From assembly GCF_004151245.1 (NCBI RefSeq), contig NZ_JUIW01000005.1:62001-126000 (forward strand): 64,000 bases of DNA. Reading direction: 5' to 3'. This DNA is from Flavobacterium beibuense (GTDB taxonomy: Bacteria; Bacteroidota; Bacteroidia; Flavobacteriales; Flavobacteriaceae). Shown piece by piece: positions 15,952 to 24,927 of the stretch. The stretch's first letter is position 1. Each line of letters starts with the position of its first letter. Made by a program: the position numbers and the translations under genes. The notes beneath the pieces were generated by a model. The model worked only from the letters and a program-made list of their open reading frames with translations. It did no database searches and was not told where the DNA came from.

Positions 15952-17181
15952 ATGACTGTTACCTGTCCTGAATGTAAAGCTGTTACAGAAGCCGAAATAG
16001 AGCTTGATGTGATTAATTTTGTATGCCCTAAATGCGCTTCCCTTTTTAATTATAGTTCAGATGGGCCCAAAACTGTGATGAGGACTTTTGATTATACCTT
16101 TAATAATGTTACTTTAAAGGTAGGTCAGCGAGGAAAACTTAACGGGATAAAATATATACTGACCGGAGTTTTGGTTAAAAAAGTTCCTGCCGGTTACATG
16201 TGGCGTGAATATATTTTAACATCCCCAGACGATGAACAGTTGTACCTTTCTGAATATGACGGCCACTGGATAGCACTTCACGAAGCAAAAGAAAAAGCTG
16301 AGAAAGGCCTCTCTCCCGGGACTATTGCTTATGATGGTATGCAGATGGAAATTTTTAGTAAGGGCAATACAAGTATTGTTTCTGCTGAAGGTTTTTTTGA
16401 TTTTAACCTCCCGGAAAAAAATATACAGTTAATTGAATATATCAGTCCGCCATATATTTATTCTGTAGAAAAAATCGGAAAAAACCAAACAGGATATTTT
16501 GGAGAATATATTGCCGCATCAAAAATTAAAAGAGCTTTTGAGGTCAAGAGTATGCCTGCAAGAACAGGTATTGGAATGGCACAGCCATTTAGGTTTGGAG
16601 TCAGGAAAATGGCAATAATCTTTTCTTGTTTTGCTGTCCTTATCCTTATTAGTCATCTGCTGATATACAATGGCAGGGCAGAAAAAGAGGTGTTTAGGAA
16701 AAAGATGGAATTCAGTGAATTTAATAATAAAGATTTTGTAAGCGATTCTTTTGAGTTAAAAGGAGGTGCAGCACCTCTTACAATTTCGGTTCAGTCTGAT
16801 GTAGATAATTCCTGGGCTTCTCTGCAGGTTTCTTTGGTTAATGAGGTTACTAATGAGGAGTTTTATGCTACTAAGGATATAGAGTATTATCATGGCTACA
16901 GTGACGGGGAAATTTGGAAAGAAGGCAGTACTAACGAAAAGTTTAACCTTTGTGGTGTAGGTGCAGGCAAATACCATTTGACAGTTACCCCTGCCAAGCC
17001 GCTGGAAGATTTCTCTAATAAGCAATTAAGTGTAACTGCAACCTGGAATGTGCCTACCCTTTGGAATGTATTTATGTTTATAGGGATTATGCTGATAATA
17101 GTTATTATAGCTTATGTAGCCCAGGCGTTCTTTGAACAGAGAAGATGGTCTGAAAGTGATTATTCGCCATATAATACTTAA
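15952..17181 (+). CDS. DUF4178 membrane protein with zinc ribbon
   Basis: This 409-residue protein begins with a zinc-ribbon (C5-x2-C8 ... C25-x2-C28). It is followed by DUF4178-type beta-rich regions (GQRGKLNGIKYILTGVLVKK; GHWIALHEAKEKAE) and two membrane helices, one about 225-243 (IIFSCFAVLILISHLLI) and one near the C-terminus (FMFIGIMLIIVIIAYVA). The region between would be extracytoplasmic. DUF4178 proteins recur beside DUF350 and spermidine-synthase-like genes in many bacteria, but the function is unknown. I chose ATG at 15952; a TTG at 15931 would give a seven-residue extension overlapping the preceding gene. Confidence 0.78.
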   Translation: MTVTCPECKAVTEAEIELDVINFVCPKCASLFNYSSDGPKTVMRTFDYTFNNVTLKVGQRGKLNGIKYILTGVLVKKVPAGYMWREYILTSPDDEQLYLSEYDGHWIALHEAKEKAEKGLSPGTIAYDGMQMEIFSKGNTSIVSAEGFFDFNLPEKNIQLIEYISPPYIYSVEKIGKNQTGYFGEYIAASKIKRAFEVKSMPARTGIGMAQPFRFGVRKMAIIFSCFAVLILISHLLIYNGRAEKEVFRKKMEFSEFNNKDFVSDSFELKGGAAPLTISVQSDVDNSWASLQVSLVNEVTNEEFYATKDIEYYHGYSDGEIWKEGSTNEKFNLCGVGAGKYHLTVTPAKPLEDFSNKQLSVTATWNVPTLWNVFMFIGIMLIIVIIAYVAQAFFEQRRWSESDYSPYNT

Positions 17182-17186
17182 CAGAT

Positions 17187-17387
17187 ATGAGGAAAGACAG
17201 AATAGTACCATTTATAAAAAACAATATTGCAGCATTGTTAATAGGCGCGGCGGTCTTTGTTTTATTCCTTAAATATACTTTTGAGGGGAATAAGCTTTGT
17301 GATTGCCAAAAAACCGAAAAATATAATTCCGCCACTAACAGCACGCATAGTCGTGCCGCGGGAGTGAATCATTTTTATCATAAATAA
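17187..17387 (+). CDS. Small single-pass membrane protein in the polyamine-like operon
   Basis: This protein of 66 residues has a basic N-terminus (MRKDRIVPFIK), one membrane helix (about 13-30, IAALLIGAAVFVLFL) and a tail with CDC at about 38-40 and several His and Asn residues. No family is recognised. It fits exactly between the DUF4178 gene (5 bases away) and DUF350 gene (11 bases away), on the same strand, which supports that it is real. The position corresponds to that of small DUF4247-like proteins in related clusters, but the sequence is too short to claim homology. Confidence 0.7.
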   Translation: MRKDRIVPFIKNNIAALLIGAAVFVLFLKYTFEGNKLCDCQKTEKYNSATNSTHSRAAGVNHFYHK

Positions 17388-17398
17388 AAACAAATACT

Positions 17399-17611
17399 AT
17401 GGATATTTTTTTAAAACCCGTTTTGAGTTCGTTACTGTTCTCCTTTTTAGGACTTGCTATTTTGTTAATCTCTTACTTTATTGTAGAGAAGCTAACACCT
17501 GAAAACACATGGAAAGAAATAGTACAAAATAAAAACATTGCGCTTGCCATAGTTTTTGCAGCCTTTATAATAGGTATTGCCATTATTATAAGCGGAGCTA
17601 TACATGGGTAA
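17399..17611 (+). CDS. DUF350 (YjfL-like) membrane protein, single repeat
   Basis: This is a 70-residue protein with two membrane helices (SSLLFSFLGLAILLISYFIV and IALAIVFAAFIIGIAIIISG) separated by the short soluble loop KLTPENTWKEIVQNKN. This is the DUF350 unit found twice in E. coli YjfL; here only one copy is present, so it probably acts as an oligomer. Function is unknown. The gene overlaps the start of the aminopropyltransferase gene by 8 bases, showing translational coupling. Confidence 0.8.
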   Translation: MDIFLKPVLSSLLFSFLGLAILLISYFIVEKLTPENTWKEIVQNKNIALAIVFAAFIIGIAIIISGAIHG

Positions 17612-19121
17612 CAAAAAAATCGGTTTTGAAGTATTGCTTTTTCTGGCGGTTTTTACCATAGCCACCTGTGGGCTTGTGTACGAACTAGTGGCCGGTACCC
17701 TGGCGAGTTATCTTTTGGGCGATTCGGTAAAGCAGTTTTCCTTTATAATAGGGGTTTACCTTTTTTCTATGGGGGTAGGTTCTTATTTCTCAAAATTCAT
17801 AAACCGTAACCTTTTAAACACTTTTGTAGATATAGAGATACTGGTAGGGCTTATAGGAGGGCTTAGCTCGGTAATACTTTTTGTACTGTTTGAGAGTGTT
17901 TACTATTTTCAGTTTATACTTTATTTACTGGTTTTTATAACCGGATGTTTAGTGGGGCTGGAAATTCCGCTTCTTATGAACATACTTAAAGACAGGGTTA
18001 CTTTTAAAGACCTTGTGTCTAACGTATTCACTTTTGATTATATAGGAGCCCTGTTGGCATCCATTCTTTTTCCCCTGGTGCTGGTGCCAAAATTAGGTAT
18101 AATGAAAACCTCCCTTTTCTTTGGGATGATTAATGTTAGTATTGCCATAGTGCTTTGCTTTATGCTTAAAAAAGACCTTAAAAATCCTGGGTTACTTAAG
18201 GCAAAAGCTATATTTTCCTTTTTGCTGTTATTAATTGTTTTTGTTTTCTCGGAGAGTATATTGTCGTATTCTGAAGGAAAACTGTATGGGGAAAATATAA
18301 TTTATACACATACCACTTCTTACCAGCGCATAGTACTTACCCATAATAAAAATGACTACAGGCTTTACCTTAATAATAACCTGCAGTTTAGCTCTAAGGA
18401 TGAATACCGCTACCACGAAGCTTTGGTGCACCCTGTAATGTCTATGGCAAATAAGGTTGACAATGTTTTGGTTTTGGGTGGGGGTGACGGACTTGCAGTA
18501 CGTGAAATATTAAAATATGATGAGGTTAATCATGTAACATTAGTAGACCTTGATGAGGGTATGACGGAGTTGTTCAAGACCAATACCGTTTTATCTGATT
18601 TTAATAAGCATTCGTTAACTAATTCTAAGGTAACGGTAATTAACAGTGATGCCTATATATGGCTTAAGGAATGCAAACAAAAGTTTGATGTGGTAATTAT
18701 CGATTTTCCCGATCCTTCAAATTATAGTCTGGGGAAACTGTATTCGCTTAATTTTTACAAGACCCTCAATAAGGTATTGACAGACGATGCAATTACCGTA
18801 ATACAAACCACTTCTCCTTTTTTTGCGCCAAAGTCATTTTGGTGTATCAATAAAACCGCAGCTCAGGTTTTTCCGGTTACCGATGCCTACCATGTTTATG
18901 TACCTTCTTTTGGGGAGTGGGGATATACCATAGCTGCCAGGAGCCTTTCAACACCGTTAGGCAGTGCAAAACGCAGGGTGCAGGGTTTAAGGTTTTATGA
19001 TTATGATTACAGCAGGTTAAACGACTTTCCCAAAGACATGCGGGTTAATGATATAGAGATAAACAGACTGGATAACCAGATATTAGTACGTTATTTTGAT
19101 GAAGAATGGGGAAGACTATAG
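17604..19121 (+). CDS. Membrane-bound spermidine-synthase-like aminopropyltransferase
   Basis: This 505-residue protein has about seven N-terminal membrane helices (residues 8-215) and a C-terminal cytoplasmic domain of the spermidine synthase fold (about 235-500). The domain shows YRYHEALVHPVM, the nucleotide-binding glycine motif VLVLGGGDGLAVREIL, the acidic VTLVDLDE and the catalytic-loop IIDFPDPSNYSLGKLYS. It should transfer an aminopropyl (or similar) group from decarboxylated AdoMet to an amine acceptor, perhaps membrane-associated. It overlaps DUF350 upstream by 8 bases and the FAD enzyme downstream by 26 bases. Acceptor and product are not known. Confidence 0.85.
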   Translation: MGNKKIGFEVLLFLAVFTIATCGLVYELVAGTLASYLLGDSVKQFSFIIGVYLFSMGVGSYFSKFINRNLLNTFVDIEILVGLIGGLSSVILFVLFESVYYFQFILYLLVFITGCLVGLEIPLLMNILKDRVTFKDLVSNVFTFDYIGALLASILFPLVLVPKLGIMKTSLFFGMINVSIAIVLCFMLKKDLKNPGLLKAKAIFSFLLLLIVFVFSESILSYSEGKLYGENIIYTHTTSYQRIVLTHNKNDYRLYLNNNLQFSSKDEYRYHEALVHPVMSMANKVDNVLVLGGGDGLAVREILKYDEVNHVTLVDLDEGMTELFKTNTVLSDFNKHSLTNSKVTVINSDAYIWLKECKQKFDVVIIDFPDPSNYSLGKLYSLNFYKTLNKVLTDDAITVIQTTSPFFAPKSFWCINKTAAQVFPVTDAYHVYVPSFGEWGYTIAARSLSTPLGSAKRRVQGLRFYDYDYSRLNDFPKDMRVNDIEINRLDNQILVRYFDEEWGRL

Positions 19122-20724
19122 CAGTTCGCGCAGGACATTTTTAAAAAGTCTGGGGGCTCTAGCTGTCGGGGCTGCCTTTATACAGTCTTGTGCTAAGAAA
19201 ATTAAGTCAATCGCTTTAAGGCTTACAGGTACCTCTCATATTTTGGGACACAGGTTGTGGGCTAAAGATTTTCCTAATGCTACAAAGCAGCTGAGTGTTC
19301 CTGTACTTATTGTAGGAGGGGGCATAACAGGATTAAGTGCTGCAAGGCAACTTTGCCGAAGAGGCTTTAATGATTTTTTGCTTGTTGAACTTGAAGATCA
19401 TACCGGAGGTAATTCCTCAAACGGAGAAAATGCCTACTCAAAATATCCACTAGGGGCACACTACCTGCCTCTTCCAAATTTTCACGATAAAGAGCTTATT
19501 AGCTTTTTAGAGGAAGAAAATATAATAACCGGATATGATAATGCCGGATACCCTGTTTTTGATGAAGAGCAGCTTACTTTTTCGCCTCAGGAACGGCTTT
19601 TTTACAAAAATACATGGCAGGAGGGACTTATACCCCGTTATGGCACATCGGAAAAGACGATAGCCGAATTTGACCGTTTCTTTAAGCTGATGGAAGGCTT
19701 TAAGTCTCAAAAAGGGAACGACGGGAAGTATAGCTTTGATTTGCCAATAGAGAACGGTTCTCTCGACACTAAGAATGAAGAACTGGATGCGGTAACCATG
19801 CAGCAATGGCTAACGGATAATGGTTTTACAACTGAAGAGGTTTTTGAGTATGTTGACTATTGCTGTCGTGACGATTTTGGTTTGGGTATAAAGTATGTGT
19901 CTGCCTGGGCGGGCATTCATTATTTTGCTGCCAGAAAACATAACGGCGGAGAAGCTAACAAAGAAGGCGTGCTTACCTGGCCGGAAGGTAATGCCAGGCT
20001 GGCGTCTCACCTTAAAAAATATGCATTAAACAAAACTCTGGTCAATCATATTGTTTTTGAGGTTATTCCTGTTGATGATAAGGTTGTGGTTAAGGCTTTT
20101 GATGCCCAAGCCAAACAAACTATTGATATTATAGCAAACAAGGTGATAATGGCAACACCCCAGTTTGTTAACGGTTATATTTTTAAGGAAAGAAAGCCAC
20201 TTGTTAAAGCATTTAATTATGCCCCGTGGCTATTGGCAACCCTTACATTAAGTGATTTGCCAGATGATTTTGGCCAACCGCTTTCATGGGATAATGTTAT
20301 TTATAAAGGGGAGGGTGTAGGTTATATATACGATCAGCATCAGTCATTAAAGCAGGTACATCAAAAAAAGGTAATTACTTATTATCATGTTTTTTCCTGT
20401 AAGGATATCGTAGCTAAGCGAAAAGAAATTTACGGTAAGCGAAAAGAATATTGGAAAGAATTTGTACTTAACGATATAAAAAAGGCTCATCCCGGGATTG
20501 AAGATTTTACTGAAGATATAACAATACATATTTTGGGACATGGCATGATAAGCCCTGTTCCCGGATTTATATTTGGTGAAGCCAGAAAGCAGGCTTCATC
20601 TGTTATAGAGAATAAAATATTTTTTGCCCATAGCGACCTTTCCGGAATTTCGGTTTTTGAAGAGGCTTTTCATCAGGGTATTAATGCAGCAAATAAATTA
20701 ATAAATGAAACAGCCCTGGATTGA
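19096..20724 (+). CDS. Tat-type FAD-dependent amine-oxidase-like protein
   Basis: This 542-residue flavoprotein has a twin-arginine signal (SRRTFLKSLG, residues 11-20) and a possible lipoprotein Cys32 (FIQSCAKK), implying export folded with its cofactor. The FAD-binding motif VPVLIVGGGITGLSAARQL begins near 69 and the acidic end VELEDHTGGNSSN follows, as in amine oxidases and protoporphyrinogen oxidases. The C-terminal FAD contact looks like FAHSDLSGISVFEEAFHQG. In this operon it could oxidise an aminopropylated product on the outer side of the membrane; this is inference. Overlaps are 26 bases with the upstream gene and 20 bases with the downstream one. Confidence 0.82.
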   Translation: MMKNGEDYSSSRRTFLKSLGALAVGAAFIQSCAKKIKSIALRLTGTSHILGHRLWAKDFPNATKQLSVPVLIVGGGITGLSAARQLCRRGFNDFLLVELEDHTGGNSSNGENAYSKYPLGAHYLPLPNFHDKELISFLEEENIITGYDNAGYPVFDEEQLTFSPQERLFYKNTWQEGLIPRYGTSEKTIAEFDRFFKLMEGFKSQKGNDGKYSFDLPIENGSLDTKNEELDAVTMQQWLTDNGFTTEEVFEYVDYCCRDDFGLGIKYVSAWAGIHYFAARKHNGGEANKEGVLTWPEGNARLASHLKKYALNKTLVNHIVFEVIPVDDKVVVKAFDAQAKQTIDIIANKVIMATPQFVNGYIFKERKPLVKAFNYAPWLLATLTLSDLPDDFGQPLSWDNVIYKGEGVGYIYDQHQSLKQVHQKKVITYYHVFSCKDIVAKRKEIYGKRKEYWKEFVLNDIKKAHPGIEDFTEDITIHILGHGMISPVPGFIFGEARKQASSVIENKIFFAHSDLSGISVFEEAFHQGINAANKLINETALD

Positions 20725-21736
20725 TAAGGCAAAAACCGACAGCATATTTATACTGATGCCGCCATTTGTGGTTTTGGCAATTGTATTTTTTTGTCAGGGG
20801 TGGCTTGTGCGTCTTGAAAAAGAATATTCATTTTATACATGGTTATTTTTTGTGGTATTTATAGATGTTGCCCATGTATATGCCACTTTATTTAAAACAT
20901 ACTTAGTGCCGCAAACTTTTAGGAAAAAAAAGAGACTGTTAATAGGCTTGCCTGTAGTATGTTTCTTTATTGGCCTTATGCTTTTTATGCTGGGGAGCAG
21001 GGTGTTTTGGATAACGCTTGCCTACATTGCCGTTTTTCACTTTATAAGGCAGCAATATGGCTTTATGAGGTTGTATTCCAGACTCGAAACTAAAACCCGT
21101 TTTACTGTATTTTTTGATAACCTAACCATATATGCGGCAACCGGATACCCAATGCTTTACTGGTTTATGAGCGCGCCAAGAAAGTATACATGGTTTATGG
21201 AAAATGAGTTTTTTACTTACAGGAATGATGAACTGCTTGCTGTTTTTGGTTATGTGTATGTGTTGATATTGGTTATCTATACGGTGAGGGTTATATATGC
21301 TTTTGCTAAAAGAGGTTATTTTAATATTCCTAAAAATGCCATAATAATTGGTACCGCCGCTTCCTGGTATTTTGGGATTGTATATTACAATAACGACCTT
21401 GTCTTTACCATGCTGAATATAGTTTCACATGGAGTGCCTTACATGGCATTAATTTATCTTAAAGAAATAAGGCAGCCAAGGCAAAATGCGTCGTCATTTA
21501 TGCAGTATATTAATAGCTATAAAGGAATTATAATATATATTGGCCTTTTGTTGCTATTGGCTTTTTTTGAAGAATACCTTTGGGAAATTACGGTTTGGCA
21601 GGAACAGTTCTCTTTTTCAGGAACAGCCGTCTTTCAAAACTGGCATTTTTTACTTGTACCATTGCTGGTAGTGCCGCAGTTTACCCACTACATACTTGAC
21701 GGATTTATCTGGAAAACTCCTAAGAAAGCAGCATAG
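20705..21736 (+). CDS. Polytopic membrane protein with conserved-looking histidines
   Basis: This 343-residue integral membrane protein has about eight or nine helices. No family is recognised with certainty. Several histidines sit at the ends of helices in motifs such as DVAHVYATL, VFHFIRQQYGF, VSHGVPYMA and FTHYILDGFIWK. This pattern resembles membrane enzymes that bind metal (desaturase, hydroxylase or carotenoid-cleavage type), so a metal-dependent membrane oxygenase is possible but unproved. It starts inside the 3' end of the FAD-protein gene and is the last gene of the operon. Confidence 0.68.
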   Translation: MKQPWIDKAKTDSIFILMPPFVVLAIVFFCQGWLVRLEKEYSFYTWLFFVVFIDVAHVYATLFKTYLVPQTFRKKKRLLIGLPVVCFFIGLMLFMLGSRVFWITLAYIAVFHFIRQQYGFMRLYSRLETKTRFTVFFDNLTIYAATGYPMLYWFMSAPRKYTWFMENEFFTYRNDELLAVFGYVYVLILVIYTVRVIYAFAKRGYFNIPKNAIIIGTAASWYFGIVYYNNDLVFTMLNIVSHGVPYMALIYLKEIRQPRQNASSFMQYINSYKGIIIYIGLLLLLAFFEEYLWEITVWQEQFSFSGTAVFQNWHFLLVPLLVVPQFTHYILDGFIWKTPKKAA

Positions 21737-21830
21737 TTAAAAGCTGAAATGGTTTTCATACTTATTTTTTTCTATCGGGCCTTGATTTTTAAAATATCTT
21801 TTTAACTTTTATAATATGAACATCAATAAA

Positions 21831-21856
21831 AAAGCCCCTTCAACTGAAGAGGCTTT
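21831..21856. terminator. Terminator of the polyamine-like operon
   Basis: Arms AAAGCC-CTTC and GAAG-GGCTTT with one internal C/A mismatch lie between the operon end and the convergent protease gene. Flanking A and T runs would serve either strand. Confidence 0.7.
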
Positions 21857-21876
21857 GAATATAAAAGATATAAAAC

Positions 21877-23922
21877 TTAGTTTTTGATAAACTTAAGCGT
21901 TGCGCTTTGACCGTCTTTATCAATTTTTATGAAATAGATACCATTGCTGTATGCAGAAGTATTGATGCTAAGATTAGCAGTTGAGCTAACTTTAGACTGT
22001 GCTACTACCTGACCTAAATTATTGTAGATAGTATAGCTTTCCGGTAGCTCGTTGTTTTTCATACTGATGTTGATAATACCATTAGTAGGGTTAGGATAAA
22101 GTTTAATTCCATTTTCATAAACAAAATCATTAGTGCCTAAAGTGGTATCTACATAGAATGAAGTTTCTTCTGTAACTCCAAAGGAACCGCCTGAAGCAAC
22201 AACTGTTCCGTCTATTGTAGTAACCTCATAATATCCTTCCCCATATTCACAGCACATACCGTCTCCTGCCTGGTCAATTATTACAAAAGTATAACACTGG
22301 CTAATTTCAAGCTCAACGGTTTCGGTATATAATGTGTCGTCATCATATGGGCCGCCATAAGTAATCAGTTCTTCATTAGCATCTAAAACAGCCCATAGCG
22401 TTTCGTCTCCCCATCCGTCAGTTAAAATAGTAACTGTTAGGGCCTGAGTGTTGTATGATGCTACAGGTGTATAAGTGAAATCTTGTGTTATAGTATCGTT
22501 TAACGGAGCTTCATCTTCTGTGTTGTTTACAGAAATAATAGATAGTTCAAGTGTGTGCTCTCCTTGTGCAGGCTCTGCTACAGGAAGTTCTATAGTAGTG
22601 GTTTCTCCATTTTCAAGTTCACCTGTCCAGCTGTAAACGGCAGCTTCCTCATCAAGTGTATAGCTTATTTCGGCAGCTGTAATTGTATTAGTACCTGTAT
22701 TTTTAAGGTTGATAGTTAAAGCAAACTCTTCTCCACAAGATTGCTGAAGTTGGTTTATGTTTAGTGATCCGTCATTATCATAAACAACTCCCGGTACACA
22801 ACCGTCAGATGTTATTAATGATACTCTTCTTGGTGAGTTCGCTAATACAGCCTGCATTCTTTCTTTTTGGTTTTGAGTGAATACATTCTGACAGCTGTCG
22901 TTTGTATAGTCCATGTAATTTTCAATCATGTCCAGCCCGGGAGAGCTAGGGCATGAATCCAGCCCTTCAGGGCATCCGCTATTAGCATTCTCAGCTACAG
23001 GAGTATCAGCACAATAGTCATCAAAGCTACAGTCACCGTCACCCCAAATGTGTCTTAGTCCAAAGTAGTGCCCTACTTCATGTGAAGCAGAACGTCCTTT
23101 GTCTTTGCCGCCTTCCTCATTATAGTATCCGTTAGGGTAAATGTCTGAAGAACCGCAATACATTGCGCCAAGTGCAACACCGTCTGTTTCGGCAAGTACA
23201 GGTAGCCCTTCTTCTTCAAGTCCCTCAAGTCCTGATTGTGTTGGGAACTGTGCATATCCTGCAAGCTCACCTATAGGTGTTCCATTGAAACTGATATATA
23301 GATTGCTAACAACCCAAATGTTTAGGTATTTGTTAGGGTCCCATTGGGTTTGTGGTTTTATTATGGTTTCAACTGCATTCATTTCCCAGCCGTAAGGATC
23401 GTCGTTTTCATAATAATGTCTTGTAATACCGCTTGTTGCAATTCCGTACTCATCTCTTTGTGCTAAACAAAATTCTATTTCCATATCAGCACCTACAGGG
23501 TTTGTGTTAAAGCCCGGGGTGTCTGCCATTCTTCTAAAATCCTGGTTTAGTACAGTAAGCTGAGAAAGTATCTGCTCATCGGCAATGTTTTCGTTTTGAC
23601 CAATAGCATCTCCATCATGTATAACGTGAAATACTACCGGGATGGTTACCACTTCGTTAGTGGTTTGAGTGTTTTTTAAAAAACCTTTGGCTTTTTGTTC
23701 CTCAATTTTTTGTGCTATCCATTCTTCAAACTGTACAGTATTAGACCTGTTTGGGAATTTTCTCTGTAAGCTTTCTTCATATTGTGTGGTGGCACAGTTA
23801 ATGAACCCGTTTTCTTGGGGCCCAAATTGTTTTGTTTTCTTGGTTTGAGCAAAAGCTCCTGCAGATAGCAGACCTGACAATGTTAGTAAACCGATTTTAA
23901 TAGTAGTAGTGTTTAATTTCAT
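21877..23922 (-). CDS. Secreted M43 (pappalysin-type) metalloprotease with T9SS sorting domain
   Basis: This 681-residue protease has a signal peptide (ends AGAFAQ, residue 26) and a propeptide-like region with EEWIAQKIEEQKAKG. The M43 zinc domain contains HEVGHYFGLRHIWG, giving zinc ligands H281, H285 and H291 and catalytic E282, and the downstream Met-turn MIENYMDY. Two beta-sandwich regions follow (CARDB-like about 385-490 and a C-terminal beta domain about 500-595). It ends with a type A T9SS domain (LYPNPTNGIINIS ... NGIYFIKIDKDG ... LKFIKN). It is expected to be secreted through the type IX system and degrade proteins outside the cell. It has its own terminators on both sides. Confidence 0.92.
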   Translation of the reverse strand: MKLNTTTIKIGLLTLSGLLSAGAFAQTKKTKQFGPQENGFINCATTQYEESLQRKFPNRSNTVQFEEWIAQKIEEQKAKGFLKNTQTTNEVVTIPVVFHVIHDGDAIGQNENIADEQILSQLTVLNQDFRRMADTPGFNTNPVGADMEIEFCLAQRDEYGIATSGITRHYYENDDPYGWEMNAVETIIKPQTQWDPNKYLNIWVVSNLYISFNGTPIGELAGYAQFPTQSGLEGLEEEGLPVLAETDGVALGAMYCGSSDIYPNGYYNEEGGKDKGRSASHEVGHYFGLRHIWGDGDCSFDDYCADTPVAENANSGCPEGLDSCPSSPGLDMIENYMDYTNDSCQNVFTQNQKERMQAVLANSPRRVSLITSDGCVPGVVYDNDGSLNINQLQQSCGEEFALTINLKNTGTNTITAAEISYTLDEEAAVYSWTGELENGETTTIELPVAEPAQGEHTLELSIISVNNTEDEAPLNDTITQDFTYTPVASYNTQALTVTILTDGWGDETLWAVLDANEELITYGGPYDDDTLYTETVELEISQCYTFVIIDQAGDGMCCEYGEGYYEVTTIDGTVVASGGSFGVTEETSFYVDTTLGTNDFVYENGIKLYPNPTNGIINISMKNNELPESYTIYNNLGQVVAQSKVSSTANLSINTSAYSNGIYFIKIDKDGQSATLKFIKN

Positions 23923-23994
23923 TCTAAGGAATTTAAATTCAGCGCCGAAAATACATTAATATTTTATATGCAAGCCGGCTAATTTCCTTTTTAA

Positions 23995-24026
23995 CAAAAA
24001 ATCCCGATATAATATATCGGGATTTT
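23995..24026. terminator. Terminator downstream of the DUF3050 gene
   Basis: Arms AATCCCGATAT and ATATCGGGATT are flanked by A and T runs. It lies just past the minus-strand stop of the DUF3050 gene. Confidence 0.92.
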
Positions 24027-24046
24027 AAAGTTTTATATTTTATTTC

Positions 24047-24832
24047 TTATATAGAAGCCATATCGTGGTGAAGAATGTTTTCTTCTATAGCATTCCATAA
24101 TCCTATTCTTTTTTCAAGAGCCTGTTTAGAGGTTTCTTCCACTTCACGCCATTTTTGCTCATCGTCTCCGCAAAGCTCATTTATCATTTGCATTGCCATT
24201 GGGCCGTGCTCGTCGGCATCCAGTTCAATGTGTCTTTCAAAGTAGTATATAAGCTTGTCAAGATTTGTTTCCGGGAAGTTTTTCTGAAAGTTTTTCAGTA
24301 TCTCGGTAAACATGCTAGGGATAAGATCTTCACGGCCAAATGTAAATGCTGCAGCTATCTGGTGAGGCTGGCCCTGGTCTATGGTCATGAAAGTAAAGTT
24401 TAAAAAATCCTTTATCTTATCGTGCAGGTGACTTTGCTTTATGGAAACAAAAATGTTTTGTGTTGCCACTACATCTTCTAAAAATGCTTTTACATCGGTA
24501 GTATTGGCACCACAATCTTTCATGGCATCCACATACATTTCATAGTGGCTTAGCCTTTTTCCTTCAGCAGAAATATCAGTTTCTTCAGCAAGTACAATTT
24601 CGTTAATAAGGTAACGGATGTCAGGGTTACCTACAGGAAGCCACGGGGTAGTGGTGCATGTAAGTTTAGACTGTAATGCCTTTAACAGTGACATAAAATC
24701 CCAAACGGCATATACGTGCCCTTCTAAAAAGCACTTAAGGTCGTCTATGGTTTTTACTTTACCGTATAAAGAGTGCGTTAACAGAAGGTCTTTTTGGGGT
24801 TGGATACTTTTGTTAATGGTATCTGTATTCAT
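24047..24832 (-). CDS. DUF3050 protein, haem-oxygenase-like fold
   Basis: This 261-residue, mostly helical cytoplasmic protein is of the DUF3050 family. Conserved-looking acidic and His residues occur at LEGHVYAVWDFM (about 37-48), INEIVLAEETD (about 75-85), AFTFGREDLIP, and YYFERHIELDADEHGPMAM (about 197-215). This E/H spacing resembles the haem-oxygenase-like diiron enzymes, so a diiron oxygenase or oxidase activity is possible; this is inference from residue pattern. The gene stands alone between two strong terminators. Confidence 0.8.
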   Translation of the reverse strand: MNTDTINKSIQPQKDLLLTHSLYGKVKTIDDLKCFLEGHVYAVWDFMSLLKALQSKLTCTTTPWLPVGNPDIRYLINEIVLAEETDISAEGKRLSHYEMYVDAMKDCGANTTDVKAFLEDVVATQNIFVSIKQSHLHDKIKDFLNFTFMTIDQGQPHQIAAAFTFGREDLIPSMFTEILKNFQKNFPETNLDKLIYYFERHIELDADEHGPMAMQMINELCGDDEQKWREVEETSKQALEKRIGLWNAIEENILHHDMASI

Positions 24833-24854
24833 AGCCTTAGTTTTTTACAAAATT

Positions 24855-24888
24855 AAAAAAGCTTCTTTGTATAAAGAAGCTTTTTTTG
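24855..24888. terminator. Terminator downstream of the acyl-CoA dehydrogenase gene
   Basis: Arms AAAAGCTTCTTT and AAAGAAGCTTTT are followed by T residues. It lies between the minus-strand stop of the acyl-CoA dehydrogenase gene and the DUF3050 gene. Confidence 0.9.
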
Positions 24889-24927
24889 ATTGATTTTTTA
24901 AATAAACGTATAATTTCTAATTATATT

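Noticed and set aside
21815-21886. Short opening across the terminator after the polyamine-like operon
   Set aside because: It consists of the terminator hairpin and flanking sequence and has no protein-like content.
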